From Kineosporia corallincola (lineage in GTDB: Bacteria; Actinomycetota; Actinomycetes; Actinomycetales; Kineosporiaceae), in contig NZ_JAHBAY010000004.1 in assembly GCF_018499875.1 (NCBI RefSeq), positions 186,001-250,000 on the forward strand: DNA of 64,000 nt, given 5' to 3'. Position numbers and translations under genes: made by a program. Positions 17,935 to 26,008 of this stretch are shown here, in pieces (the stretch's first letter is position 1; each line of letters opens with the position of its first letter). The notes under the pieces were generated by a model. That model was not told where the DNA came from. It did not search any database and saw nothing but the letters and a program-made list of their open reading frames with translations.

Positions 17935-18138
17935 TCAGACGAGCCCGTCGAACTCCTGGTGCTGGGCCGCCCGCAGCCACGCCCCGAACTCATCACGGCT
18001 GACGGTCAGCACCGCACCCCGCGGGTTCTTCGAGTCGCGCACCTGCACAGAGCCGTCCATGGCCCGCATCTCCACGCAGTCGCCGGAGGCGGTACTGGCG
18101 CTGGCCTTGATCCATTCAGGTTTGTCGTTCACTGCCAC
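17935..18138 (-). CDS. DUF397 protein
   Basis: 67 aa with the DUF397 pattern WIKASASTASGDCVEM, then VRDSKNPRGAVLTVSRDEF and W. These small actinobacterial proteins are almost always encoded next to an XRE/DUF5753 regulator, as here: its start overlaps the regulator's stop by 10 bases. In characterised Streptomyces pairs of this kind (BldB-like/WhiJ systems) they act with the regulator in development or antibiotic control. The specific target here is unknown. Confidence 0.9.
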   Translation of the reverse strand: MAVNDKPEWIKASASTASGDCVEMRAMDGSVQVRDSKNPRGAVLTVSRDEFGAWLRAAQHQEFDGLV

Positions 18139-18932
18139 TCTCCAATGTCTCGGGAGGCTTTGCTCGCAAGACTAGCGGCGTTGCGAAAATCTGTAACCAC
18201 GGTCGGATTGCTGAGTATCCGGCCGCCGTCGATGTGCTCGACGTACGCGGCATCTCCGATATTGGTGCTGATCAGCGTGAACTGGCCAGGCAGTCCAGGG
18301 GCCGACGGAAAGTCCTGAGGTATGAACCGGATCTTGACGCCGTCGCGTTGCCCGAGCAGGTGAAGGTGCTCCATCTGCTCCTTCATGATCGAACGGCTTC
18401 CGACCACGCGCTTGAGGGCTGCTTCTGACATGACGGATTCGATGTGGACGTCCTGACGGTTCCAGAAGGCGATCTGCCGAGCCTGGCGCTGCTTGAACTG
18501 CTGTTCAGCATGCTCCGGTGAGGGGTAGATCCAGTCCTGCTGCATAGCTGCGTGGTATTCGGGTGTCTGGAACAGGCCGTGAATGACGTCGATGGTCACC
18601 ACGGTCAGCGCCTGCGCCCGCCCCTCCATCCGCAGGTAGAGCCCGAAACGCGCCGGGTTGCTGGGGTCGCTGAAGGTGGTCTCACTACTGGCCAGAGCCA
18701 TGTCGCAGAAGAGCGCGGTGTCCAGCGCCGACAGCCCGTAGAGCTCGCACAGCACCTTGACGTCCGCGTATCTCCAGGGCCCCTGGCCGGTTTCCATGCG
18801 CGAGAGTTTCTGGCGGCTGCCCACCTTCGCCAGGGCGACGTCGCTGAGCGTCTTGCCCCGCCTCTCACGGATCTCCCGTAGCTCCCTGCCGAGCTCCGCC
18901 CCGACCGACCACTTGCCCGCCCCGTTAGTCAT
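18129..18932 (-). CDS. XRE-family regulator with DUF5753 domain
   Basis: 267 aa. An N-terminal helix-turn-helix lies at about residues 15-60 (LREIRERRGKTLSDVAL, then RQKLSRMETGQGPWR). The remaining ~190 residues match the DUF5753 domain, including YVEHIDGGRIL near the C-terminus. It is a cytoplasmic DNA-binding protein. The 10-base overlap with the DUF397 gene and the divergent plus-strand gene 144 bases away form a three-gene module that recurs, damaged, at 23534-24867. Confidence 0.9.
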   Translation of the reverse strand: MTNGAGKWSVGAELGRELREIRERRGKTLSDVALAKVGSRQKLSRMETGQGPWRYADVKVLCELYGLSALDTALFCDMALASSETTFSDPSNPARFGLYLRMEGRAQALTVVTIDVIHGLFQTPEYHAAMQQDWIYPSPEHAEQQFKQRQARQIAFWNRQDVHIESVMSEAALKRVVGSRSIMKEQMEHLHLLGQRDGVKIRFIPQDFPSAPGLPGQFTLISTNIGDAAYVEHIDGGRILSNPTVVTDFRNAASLASKASRDIGEWQ

Positions 18933-19075
18933 TTCACGATCGTGGCACGAAACAGCCGTCCATCTCCTCTGTCCAAAACGTGAACTTGGAAATCAGCTCC
19001 CGAGCGCACAAGCTTTGATGCAGGCCGCGAAGAGCGAGCTCAAAAGCATTCCAGGATCATCATTATGGGGGAGCG

Positions 19076-19411
19076 ATGATGCGAGAGATCGAGTATCCGG
19101 CCGGTCATCGCTGGCACCGCACGTCGCTGGTCGATCTGGAAGCCGTCGACCACGAGCGCGTCGTCGGCATCGTGCGGGTGACCGGTGACGTCGTCCGGGT
19201 CAGGGTCGCGCAGCGGGTTGACTTCGACCTTCTGGTGGATCCGGTGGTGGTGCGGGCGAGCCGCCCGCGGATCACCCTCGGAGACACCTTCGAGCTGACG
19301 GCTCCGCAGGCCCGAGAGGTGGCGCGGCAGCTGCAAGAGGCCGCCGGCATCGCGGACCACGTCTCCGGCCGCCTCCGTCCACGCCTCGTGACGAGTCAAG
19401 CGTCCCTCTGA
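19076..19411 (+). CDS. Small conserved protein divergent from XRE/DUF397 pair
   Basis: 111 aa, soluble, no known domain recognised. It contains RVTGDVVRVRVAQRVDFDLL and PRITLGDTFELTAPQA, both repeated nearly word for word in the protein at 24514-24867. GGGGGAG precedes the tandem ATGs at 19076/19079. The fixed pairing with a divergent XRE/DUF397 unit at both places suggests that it is the regulated partner or target of that unit. It ends 16 bases inside the frame of the convergent acyltransferase. Confidence 0.75.
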   Translation: MMREIEYPAGHRWHRTSLVDLEAVDHERVVGIVRVTGDVVRVRVAQRVDFDLLVDPVVVRASRPRITLGDTFELTAPQAREVARQLQEAAGIADHVSGRLRPRLVTSQASL

Positions 19412-21522
19412 CCGCTCCACCGCACCGGTGAGCACGGGTGCAATCCCGGTGCGGTGGAGCCACCACCGTGACGCGTCGACCCATCCCTCCGTCGAGTCGC
19501 GTCACGAAGGGCTCCGGCCGTGTCCCGGTGCTGAGCACGCTCAGCCCGGGCGCGGCCGGGGCCGCCCCATCCCCGGGAGCCGGCTCCCAAACGTCCCGAA
19601 ACCGCGCGCTCCACAGCCCCGACCAGCCCGTCCGCCAGCGCCGCCGACCCCAGCCCGTTCAGATGCTCGTAGTCCAGATACCCCAGCCGCCCGTTCACCA
19701 CGGTCGAGCAGGTGCCGCCCCGGCAGAAGACGTCCCAGGGATCGAACGTGACCATCGAGGGCAAAGCCGTGCGGAAAGCGTCCTCTGTCGTCCGCGCCTC
19801 ACCCTGCCAGTGCAGGATGTCCGCCTCGCTGCGGGAGCAGCGGAATCCGACGAGACCGCCCAGGCACGGGCTGATCTGGGTGTGGTGAGGTGGTGCCAGG
19901 TTGGGAACATCTCGCACGTACAGCAACGGAACCCCGGCCTCGTCAACCTCGCGCAGCGCCGGCTCGATGACTTCGGTTGCGTACGAGGGGCCTTCGCGGT
20001 CCAGGTGGGCGGTCAGCCATGAGGTGGTGATCACCAATGAGGGACGCCCGTCGCCGGTGACGCGGTCGAGCAGACTCGAGTTGAGGTCGCCACAGTTGGG
20101 CACGGCCGAGCTGGTGGCCTCCCGGCTGAACACGCAGCCGGCCCCGGTCAACGGCAGCACGTCGTAGCCCAGCCGCTTTCCCGCCTCCACCACGCCGGTC
20201 GAGATGGCGTTGGCGTGGGAGTCACCGACCAGCATGATCCAGCCGCGTGGCCGCGGCACCCGCACCATGCACCGATCGACGTCGGAAGGCTCGAAAGACC
20301 GTCCGTTGACCATGCATTCCATCGTGGTTCCGGCGGTGGGCACCATCCGCTCACCGGCGTAGTCGCTGCTCACTGTCACGGCCGAAGAACCGAACAGGGG
20401 GACGACGAAACAGGCCGCCAGCGCCCCGGCGCCGGCCAGGGTCGCGGCCCCGAAGGCGGCCGGAACGGCGATCCTCAGGCCGCGGATCGGCTGCTCCACG
20501 TAGCGGAAGCCGGCCCAGGCGGCGGGCACGCTCAGCAGAGCGAACCAGATCAGCGGCAGGTTCGGCCACAGCAGACCGCCGAACAGGATGAACGGCCAGT
20601 GCCAGAGGTAGAGGCTGTACGACAGGTCGCCGATGCGCACCACGGGCCGGGTCGCGAGGAGCGACGTCACCGGGCCGGTGCCGGCGGCGATGACGAGGGC
20701 CGTGCCCAGCACCGGCAGCAGGGCCGCGGTTCCTGGCCAGGGGGTGTTCCGGTCGATGACGAAGTTCATGCCGAGTAGCGTGGCCGCTCCGACAATGCCC
20801 AGGCAGGAACCCAATTGACGGCCCGGGCGCACACGCTCAGCGGGCAGGAGCGCCAGCAGGGCCCCCACACCGAATTCCCAGGCCCGGGTTGGGGAGGAGT
20901 AGAACGCGAAGTCGCTGAGGGCGATGGGACCGTAGCGGTTGTCGCTGTTCGTCGTCCACAAGGAAAGTGCGAACGAGAACCCGGTGACGACGGCGACGCA
21001 CGCGACGGGTACGCCGACCGGCCGCCGCAGGCGCCGCGCCAGCCACCAGGCCGCGAGCATGATGAACGGAAACGCCAGGTAGAACTGCTCTTCCACGGAC
21101 AGCGACCAGACGTGCAGCAGCACGTTGGACTCGGCGGCGTTCGCGAAATAGCCACCGGTCCAGCGCAGGATCACGAAGTTGCCGGTCAGGGTGATCGCGC
21201 CGGCCGCCGTCTTCGCGGTGGTCTCCTGTGGGCCCAGGGGTGGCTGGATCAAGAGCGAGAACAGCAGGACGACGAGCAGCATCACCAGTAGCGCGGGAAA
21301 CAGGCGCTGCACCCGCCGGGCGAAGAACCGGCCGACGCGGAACTCGCCGCGTGCATGCAGGCGCTGCATCTGGCCGGTGATGACGAACCCCGAGATGACC
21401 AGGAAGACGTCGACCCCGGCGAAGCCGGCCGGAAATGGAACGGCGGAGTGGAACAGGATGACCATGATGACGGCCACCGCCCGCAGGCCCTGGACGTCGG
21501 CGCGATGAGTGTGTGGTGACAC
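19396..21522 (-). CDS. OafA/YrhL-type acyltransferase with C-terminal SGNH domain
   Basis: About 708 aa from GTG 21522, chosen because GGGGAAG lies just upstream; the open frame reaches 21561. The N-terminal ~380 residues are a ten-segment acyltransferase 3 domain (VQGLRAVAVIMVILFHS, FLVISGFVITGQM, WSLSVEEQFYLAFP). The extracytoplasmic C-terminal SGNH esterase-like domain has GDSHAN with the nucleophilic Ser and ends near DYEHLN, the expected His. Such proteins O-acetylate cell-wall or exported glycans. The last ~65 residues are basic and low-complexity and run through a hairpin, so the natural C-terminus may have been lost. Confidence 0.85.
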   Translation of the reverse strand: MSPHTHRADVQGLRAVAVIMVILFHSAVPFPAGFAGVDVFLVISGFVITGQMQRLHARGEFRVGRFFARRVQRLFPALLVMLLVVLLFSLLIQPPLGPQETTAKTAAGAITLTGNFVILRWTGGYFANAAESNVLLHVWSLSVEEQFYLAFPFIMLAAWWLARRLRRPVGVPVACVAVVTGFSFALSLWTTNSDNRYGPIALSDFAFYSSPTRAWEFGVGALLALLPAERVRPGRQLGSCLGIVGAATLLGMNFVIDRNTPWPGTAALLPVLGTALVIAAGTGPVTSLLATRPVVRIGDLSYSLYLWHWPFILFGGLLWPNLPLIWFALLSVPAAWAGFRYVEQPIRGLRIAVPAAFGAATLAGAGALAACFVVPLFGSSAVTVSSDYAGERMVPTAGTTMECMVNGRSFEPSDVDRCMVRVPRPRGWIMLVGDSHANAISTGVVEAGKRLGYDVLPLTGAGCVFSREATSSAVPNCGDLNSSLLDRVTGDGRPSLVITTSWLTAHLDREGPSYATEVIEPALREVDEAGVPLLYVRDVPNLAPPHHTQISPCLGGLVGFRCSRSEADILHWQGEARTTEDAFRTALPSMVTFDPWDVFCRGGTCSTVVNGRLGYLDYEHLNGLGSAALADGLVGAVERAVSGRLGAGSRGWGGPGRARAERAQHRDTAGALRDATRRRDGSTRHGGGSTAPGLHPCSPVRWSGQRDA
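19415..19459. terminator. Perfect 14-bp inverted repeat, probable terminator of the small plus-strand gene
   Basis: Arms 19415-19428 and 19446-19459 are perfectly complementary around a 17-base loop. It starts four bases after the stop of the 111-aa gene. No T-run follows. It overlaps the 3' end of the convergent acyltransferase frame, which is odd for coding DNA. Confidence 0.55.
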
Positions 21523-21636
21523 GTGCTTCCCCCGAATCAGCGTGTGCGGGAACGCTAGCAAGGGGAGACGGTTACGGGTGGGTCGCGGGTTCCGTACATT
21601 CCGCCGTGGTCCAGACCGATCTCTGGCGCAGAGCGT

Positions 21637-21966
21637 CTACGCGCTGGGTCGGTGCGAGGTCAGGCTCTCGGTGGGATCGGCATCGCCGTAGCACTGAGTC
21701 CAAAGACGGTGCAGGTGATCCAGGAACTCCCCGTGTGTGTCGAACTCCCAGCCGGTCTCTTGTTCGTATTCGCTCGGTGAGAGACCGCCTGAGAGGCTTT
21801 TCGCGAAACCTCTGCGAAAGCTGTCCAGTGTGGATTCTGTACGAAGGTTTACCATCCTGGTTGCAAAGTTTTTCTCCCAGCCGGAGAGCAGGGCGTTGAC
21901 GTGCATCATTCGCCCTGAGTATTCGAGGAATGTTTTGATGTCTGGGTCGTTGGTGTCGGGCATCAT
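21637..21966 (-). CDS. Hypothetical protein
   Basis: 109 aa from ATG 21966 (MMPDTNDPDIKTFLEYSG), preceded by AAGGAA; the frame is open back to 22041. It is soluble, acidic at the ends, and rich in aromatic residues (WEKNFATRMV, FRRGFAKSLSGGLSPSEYEQ). No family is recognised. Its DNA has clearly more A/T, including in third positions, than its neighbours, which hints at recent acquisition. It stands alone between an acyltransferase and the lipoprotein pair. Confidence 0.6.
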   Translation of the reverse strand: MMPDTNDPDIKTFLEYSGRMMHVNALLSGWEKNFATRMVNLRTESTLDSFRRGFAKSLSGGLSPSEYEQETGWEFDTHGEFLDHLHRLWTQCYGDADPTESLTSHRPSA

Positions 21967-22199
21967 GGTTCCTTGGGTTCGGGGAACGTGGCGATCAGAT
22001 CGTATGATCCGATGGAGTTCTTTCTGGATTGGCCAGAACAAGACATTCGGACCACCTGATTATGCCTAGCCGGATTTTCCCCTGCCTTCTGAACTGCGCA
22101 ACGCCCGTCCGGGCCCGGCGGAGGCATGGTGGTTCGGTGCATTCAGTTGATGTCGCCCAGGCCCAGCGAAGGTTCCGACGGTTCACCGGCGCCGTCCTT

Positions 22200-22279
22200 G
22201 ATCATCGTGGCCCCGATTGTCCGGGATACTGGACCGGCGCGAGGGCTCTGGGTGCTGGTTCGAGGGGTTGGTCTGTGTG
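22200..22279 (+). promoter_or_regulatory. Conserved upstream element, copy 1 (lipoprotein genes)
   Basis: About 80 bases immediately before the first lipoprotein gene recur almost exactly at 22850-22927. The most constant parts are CCGGGATACTGGACCGGCGC and, near the start codon, GGTTCGAGGGGTTGGTCTG. GATACT could be a -10 box. Conservation right up to the start suggests promoter plus 5' leader. The 313 bases from 21967 to 22279 hold nothing else recognisable. Confidence 0.5.
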
Positions 22280-22831
22280 ATGTCCAAGCGGTCGGTCAAG
22301 GTGGGGGCGCTGCTGGCGACGCCGTGCGCGGCGCTGCTGCTGGCCGGTTGCGACGCCGCCCCGGGAGAGCCGACGGCGAGCAGCAGCGCGTGGACGTCGG
22401 AGGCGGTCCCGACCGGCGCCGCCCCCACTCCGGAACGGCGGCTTGACCTGGCCAGGATCGAGGCCGAGTACGACGTGGAGCTGCTCCGCGATCTCGGGCA
22501 GGACGCCGAGGCCGACCGGCAGCAGAGGGTCTTCGAGCAGCTGGTGGCCGGTGAGTTGCAGCCCGATCCGGATGGTTTCGGCGATGCCGCCTGTGCCACG
22601 GTGAAGAGGATGCTGCCGGCTCTCGGCCCTTCCGGCGCGAGGGGACAGGACACGGTGGCCCGTCTCCTGGGTTACACGGTGATGGTGGCGACCGCGGACG
22701 TGAATCAGACCATCGGCGGTGCGGACACCGATGCGGTGCTGAAGAAGACCTGCCCCGCCGAGCGGGCCGAGCTGCTCAAGAAGGTCGAGCTGAAGAGCGT
22801 CGACGATGTCCAGGACCACTACGAATCCTGA
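22280..22831 (+). CDS. Putative lipoprotein, paralogue 1
   Basis: 183 aa from ATG 22280 (MSKRSVKVGALLATPCAALL), with a lipobox LLAGC at about residues 21-25, so it is predicted to be lipid-anchored outside the membrane. After a Ser/Thr/Pro-rich linker comes a helical domain with DPDGFGDAACATVKRMLP, GYTVMVATADVNQTIGGADT and LKSVDDVQDHY. The two cysteines of the mature domain (AACAT, KTCPA) are shared with both paralogues and may form a disulfide. No domain family is recognised. The frame upstream to TTG 22217 is leader, not protein. Confidence 0.75.
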   Translation: MSKRSVKVGALLATPCAALLLAGCDAAPGEPTASSSAWTSEAVPTGAAPTPERRLDLARIEAEYDVELLRDLGQDAEADRQQRVFEQLVAGELQPDPDGFGDAACATVKRMLPALGPSGARGQDTVARLLGYTVMVATADVNQTIGGADTDAVLKKTCPAERAELLKKVELKSVDDVQDHYES

Positions 22832-22849
22832 CCGGCCCGTGCCCACCAT

Positions 22850-22927
22850 GATCATCGCGGCACGGCGCGTCCGGGATACTGGACCGGCGCGGGGGTTCTG
22901 GGTGCTGGTTCGAGGGGTTGGTCTGCG
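22850..22927 (+). promoter_or_regulatory. Conserved upstream element, copy 2 (lipoprotein genes)
   Basis: This is the second copy of the element at 22200-22279, offset by 650 bases. It aligns without gaps until just before the start codon, where two bases are missing. Gene and control region were therefore duplicated together. Confidence 0.5.
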
Positions 22928-23482
22928 TTGTCGAAGCTTTCGGTCATGGTGGGGTCACTGCTGGTGGGGTCGTGCGCGGCGATGCTGCTGGCCGGGTGCG
23001 ACGCCACCTCTGGCAAGCCGACAGCGAGCAGCAGCACGTTCACCTGGTCTGCGACTCCGCCCACACCCGAGCCCACCTCCGAGCAGCGAATCTCCCACGT
23101 CAAGTCCTTGGTCTGGGTCGAGACGAGGAACGCGCGCGACGCCGGCCGTGTTGACGAGGCCGAGCAGAAGCAGAAGATCTTCGACCAGCTGGTCGCCGAC
23201 GAGTTACAGCCTGATCCAGATGGTTTCGGTGATGCCGCCTGTGCCACCGTGAAGAGAATCTTGCCGAGCCTCGGCTGGGCCGGGAAAGACCTCGACCAGG
23301 AGGCCGTTTCCATGTATCTGGGTTACACGGTGATGGTGGCGTTCGCGGACATGAACCAGACCATCGGCGAGGCGGACACCGATGCGACGCTGAAGGAGAA
23401 TTGCCCCGCCCAGCGCGCCAAGCTGCTCAAGAGGGCTGAGCTGAAGAGCGTCGACGACGTCCGCGACTACTACGCCTACTGA
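22928..23482 (+). CDS. Putative lipoprotein, paralogue 2
   Basis: 184 aa from TTG 22928 (MSKLSVMVGSLLVGSCAAML), an unusual start forced by alignment with paralogue 1: the two-base deletion before it removed the ATG. Lipobox LLAGC, Ser/Thr/Pro linker, then DPDGFGDAACATVKRILP, GYTVMVAFADMNQTIGEADT and LKSVDDVRDYYAY. It is a tandem duplicate of the gene 97 bases upstream and ends just before a strong shared terminator. Function unknown; extracellular lipid-anchored location predicted. Confidence 0.75.
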   Translation: MSKLSVMVGSLLVGSCAAMLLAGCDATSGKPTASSSTFTWSATPPTPEPTSEQRISHVKSLVWVETRNARDAGRVDEAEQKQKIFDQLVADELQPDPDGFGDAACATVKRILPSLGWAGKDLDQEAVSMYLGYTVMVAFADMNQTIGEADTDATLKENCPAQRAKLLKRAELKSVDDVRDYYAY

Positions 23483-23489
23483 TTGACCA

Positions 23490-23529
23490 CGTCGGGCAGG
23501 GTCTCCGATGCCGGAGACCCTGCCCGACG
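23490..23529. terminator. Bidirectional terminator, perfect 17-bp stem
   Basis: Arms 23490-23506 and 23513-23529 pair perfectly around a 6-base loop. It sits centrally in the 51-base gap between convergent genes (lipoprotein stop at 23482, DUF397 stop at 23534) and can serve both. There is no T-run, as is common in high-GC actinobacteria. Confidence 0.85.
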
Positions 23530-23533
23530 CTCG

Positions 23534-23746
23534 TCAGCCGGCCAAGTGGTCGAACTCGCCCTGTTTCGCGCCCCCGAGCAGAGCGGCGAGCTGTGGGAGG
23601 GGCAGATGGAGGACGGCGCCCTGCTTGTTCTTGCTGTCACGCAGGAGAACCTCGGAGGTGTTGCCGGGGGTGACCCCGAACTCGACGCAGTCGCCGGAGT
23701 CGCCGGACTTGGAAGCCTTGATCCAGGTGATGTCGTCAGTGCTCAT
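23534..23746 (-). CDS. DUF397 protein, second copy
   Basis: 70 aa with the family motifs WIKASKSGDSGDCVEFGV and LLRDSKNKQGAVLHLP. As in the first module, its start overlaps the stop of an XRE/DUF5753 gene, by 11 bases. It is intact although the adjacent regulator is frameshifted. If the regulator is truly broken, this protein may have lost its partner or may work with the first module's regulator. Confidence 0.88.
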   Translation of the reverse strand: MSTDDITWIKASKSGDSGDCVEFGVTPGNTSEVLLRDSKNKQGAVLHLPLPQLAALLGGAKQGEFDHLAG

Positions 23747-24567
23747 GGTTCGTACTCCCTGAGTTGAACGGCCTGAGACAACAGGCTGTCATAGCGGATC
23801 TGAGCTCGTTCAGGACCGAGCCCTTCACCGAGTACTGAGCCCCGATGTAGTTCTCCATGTAGATGAGGTCAGGTTCTTCCGGTTGGTCGAACTCGAGGAT
23901 ATTGAAGGCGCCTTTGGTGGCCGCGACGGCTCCGCGGGAGAACGGCAGCACGGAGATCTCGACGTTGGGTCGCGTCGCCAGGCCTCGTAGGTGTTGCAGT
24001 TGCTCCGCCATCACCTCGGCACCGCCCACCTGTCTGAGCAGAGCGCCCTCGTCGAGCATGATCGACACCGTGACCCCCTTGCGCCCGAAGACGCGCCGCG
24101 CTCGCTGTGCGCGGATCTCGGCCAGCCGCCTGGCGTAGCTCGGATCGTCGATGTGCTCCAGATTCATGGCGCCGAGAGCCTCTGCATACCCCGGAACCTG
24201 ACAGACTCCCGGCACCAGCGTCGCGAAGATCCGGATCCGGTCGGCCATCGCCTCCAGGTCGAGCAGTTGCACCAGCCACGGCGCGATGTCGGGCCGGTAT
24301 TTCTCGTACCATTCTTCCTGGTCGGACTGGTCGACCATCTCCAGCAGGCGCGACGTGGTCTCGGTGGTGAAACCGTAGAACACACAGGCACTCTGCACGA
24401 GGGCGTAGTTGTGTTTCACCTCCGCCCTCCAGCCGTTGCAGGGTGCGGGAACTGATGCGCAGTGCGTCGGCCGCGTCGGTGAGCGACAGCTCCGGGCGCG
24501 GGCGGTCGGCGAAGTGGGACTGCCGGGCCGCCCTGAGCTGACGTCCGATCGACCCGAACTCATACAC
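23736..24567 (-). pseudogene. XRE/DUF5753 regulator, frameshifted
   Basis: The N-terminal helix-turn-helix (from GTG 24567: LSLTDAADALRISSRTLQRL) and the DUF5753 part (VKHNYALVQSACVFYGFTT through the C-terminus YSVKGSVLNELRSAM) lie in different frames. The switch is in the G-rich stretch at about 24418-24428: removing one G rejoins RLEGEVKHNYAL in frame. A real lesion, a sequencing error and programmed slippage cannot be told apart here. The domain order matches the intact regulator at 18129-18932, but the sequences are only distantly alike. Confidence 0.75.
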
Positions 24568-24867
24568 GCCGACGGTGGCCCGTGGGAACGGATCTCACTC
24601 GTCGACGACGAGGCTGTCGAGCGGGAACGAGAGGTCGGAGTGGTGCCGGCCACCGGCGACGTCGTGCGTATCCGCGTGGCCCAGCGTCTCGACTTCGATC
24701 TGCTCGCCGAGCCGATCGTCACGATCGTGAGCCCGCCCCGCATCACCCTGGGGGAGATGTTCGAGCTCAACGGTGCGCAGGCGCTCGCGGTGGCCGAGCA
24801 CCTGCGCACAGCGGCCCGGATGGTCGCCGAGGTGGAAGCAGAAACGGGCCCGAGGGCGACGTTCTAG
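24514..24867 (+). CDS. Paralogue of the small XRE-divergent partner protein
   Basis: The clearly conserved part begins near 24570 (GPWERISLVDDEAVE) and includes VPATGDVVRIRVAQRLDFDL and SPPRITLGEMFELNGAQAL, closely matching the 111-aa protein at 19076-19411. No ATG exists near the expected start. GTG 24514 is the nearest in-frame candidate and would overlap the divergent regulator by 54 bases. The first module has a 144-base promoter gap at this position. A deletion that removed the shared promoter is a likely reading. The gene ends four bases inside the convergent RTX gene. Confidence 0.6.
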   Translation: MGLPGRPELTSDRPELIHADGGPWERISLVDDEAVEREREVGVVPATGDVVRIRVAQRLDFDLLAEPIVTIVSPPRITLGEMFELNGAQALAVAEHLRTAARMVAEVEAETGPRATF

Positions 24868-25916
24868 TCGACGATGGTGTTGGTGCCCGTGCCACCGGAG
24901 ATCGTGTCGGTGCCCGGACCGCCGGAAATGTAGTCGTCGCCGCTGTTTCCGAAGATCGTGTCGTCACCGCTGTTGCCGTACATGGTGTCGTCGTCGCGAC
25001 CACCGTACAGCTCGTCGTTGCCCTGGTCGCCGTAGATGAAGTCGTCGCCGTCGTCACCGTAGACGACGTCGTTGCCGAGCCCGCCGTGGATGGTGTCGAT
25101 CCCCGCGCCGCCGTACAGGACGTCGTCGCCGTCGCCGCCGTTGATCTCGTCGTCGCCGTCGTCGCCCTGGATGGTGTCGTTGCCGGCACCGCCGCTCAGG
25201 GTGTCGATGCCCGCGCCGCCCACGATGGTGTCGTCACCGGCACCGCCGTCGATCGTGTCCCGGCCGGGGGTTCCGTTGATCTGGTCCTGGCCGGCGCCTG
25301 CCCGCACCGTGGCACCGGCGCCGGCGAGGGTGATGACGTCGTCGCCGTCACCCGAGTCCACGTAGGCGAGGGCACCGGCCGTGATCGTGTCGCGGCCGGC
25401 GCCCGACGTGATCGAGGCGTCATGGTAACCGGGACTTCCCGAGACGTAGGTGTTGTCGCCCTCGTCGAGGTAGACGCCGGTGTAAGGGTGATTGGCGGAG
25501 TTGTCGAAGGTGAACGTATCGTCGCCGCTGCCCAGGTAGATGTTGCCGGCTGAGTCGTTGCGGATGTTGCCGTCGTTCAGCGTGTCGGGGAACTCGCAGG
25601 CGACCTTGGTCAGGTCGCCGCTGTCCGGGTGGGCGCAGCCCGCTCCGGCCTCGATGTCGACCACGTCGTCGAGGGTGTACACGAGCACGGCGCGGTCGGC
25701 GGCCCGTTCCAGCTTCAGGTTGATCTGATGGGCCTGGGTGGCGTCGTCGTCGTAGAAGATGAACTCGAATCCGTCTTCCTCCCAGTCCATCACGACCGCG
25801 CGAGCGGTCGGCACGGCGGCCTGGGCGGGTGCGGCCAACATCAGGGGGACGACGCCCACGGTCACCAGTGATGCGGTACCCAGCAGCGTGGACAGTCGTT
25901 TTCGGCGCAGCGCCAT
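24864..25916 (-). CDS. Secreted RTX-repeat (hemolysin-type calcium-binding) protein
   Basis: 350 aa from ATG 25916, preceded by GGAGG. A Sec signal peptide ends near residue 34 (LAAPAQAA). A ~150-residue N-terminal domain follows (MDWEEDGFEFIFYDDDATQA). The C-terminal half is about fourteen glycine/aspartate nonapeptides of the GGxGxDxUx type (GGAGDDTIV, GGAGNDTIQ, GNSGDDTIF and others), which fold into a calcium-binding parallel beta-roll. Such repeats are usually exported by type I systems in Gram-negatives; here a signal peptide replaces that route. There is no catalytic domain visible, so a calcium-dependent surface or structural role is likely. Confidence 0.88.
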   Translation of the reverse strand: MALRRKRLSTLLGTASLVTVGVVPLMLAAPAQAAVPTARAVVMDWEEDGFEFIFYDDDATQAHQINLKLERAADRAVLVYTLDDVVDIEAGAGCAHPDSGDLTKVACEFPDTLNDGNIRNDSAGNIYLGSGDDTFTFDNSANHPYTGVYLDEGDNTYVSGSPGYHDASITSGAGRDTITAGALAYVDSGDGDDVITLAGAGATVRAGAGQDQINGTPGRDTIDGGAGDDTIVGGAGIDTLSGGAGNDTIQGDDGDDEINGGDGDDVLYGGAGIDTIHGGLGNDVVYGDDGDDFIYGDQGNDELYGGRDDDTMYGNSGDDTIFGNSGDDYISGGPGTDTISGGTGTNTIVD

Positions 25917-26008
25917 GGTGGTTCCTCCGGGCACATAGGTGTTGCACAGGTTGCTGCCCAACATGCCAGAAAGGCCCGGTTGATGGAGCCGGATTCGGAT
26001 TTCGTCGA

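Noticed and set aside
17588-18175. 195-codon plus-strand frame
   Set aside because: It overlaps DUF397 antisense and a hairpin, has no start signal, and resembles no family.
24900-25300. Regular DNA repeats suggesting a CRISPR array
   Set aside because: The 27-base periodicity is contiguous, without spacers, and encodes RTX nonapeptides in the minus-strand gene.
24582-25553. Valine/alanine-rich plus-strand frame opposite the RTX repeats
   Set aside because: It is the periodic antisense of the RTX nonapeptide codons, not a real repeat protein.
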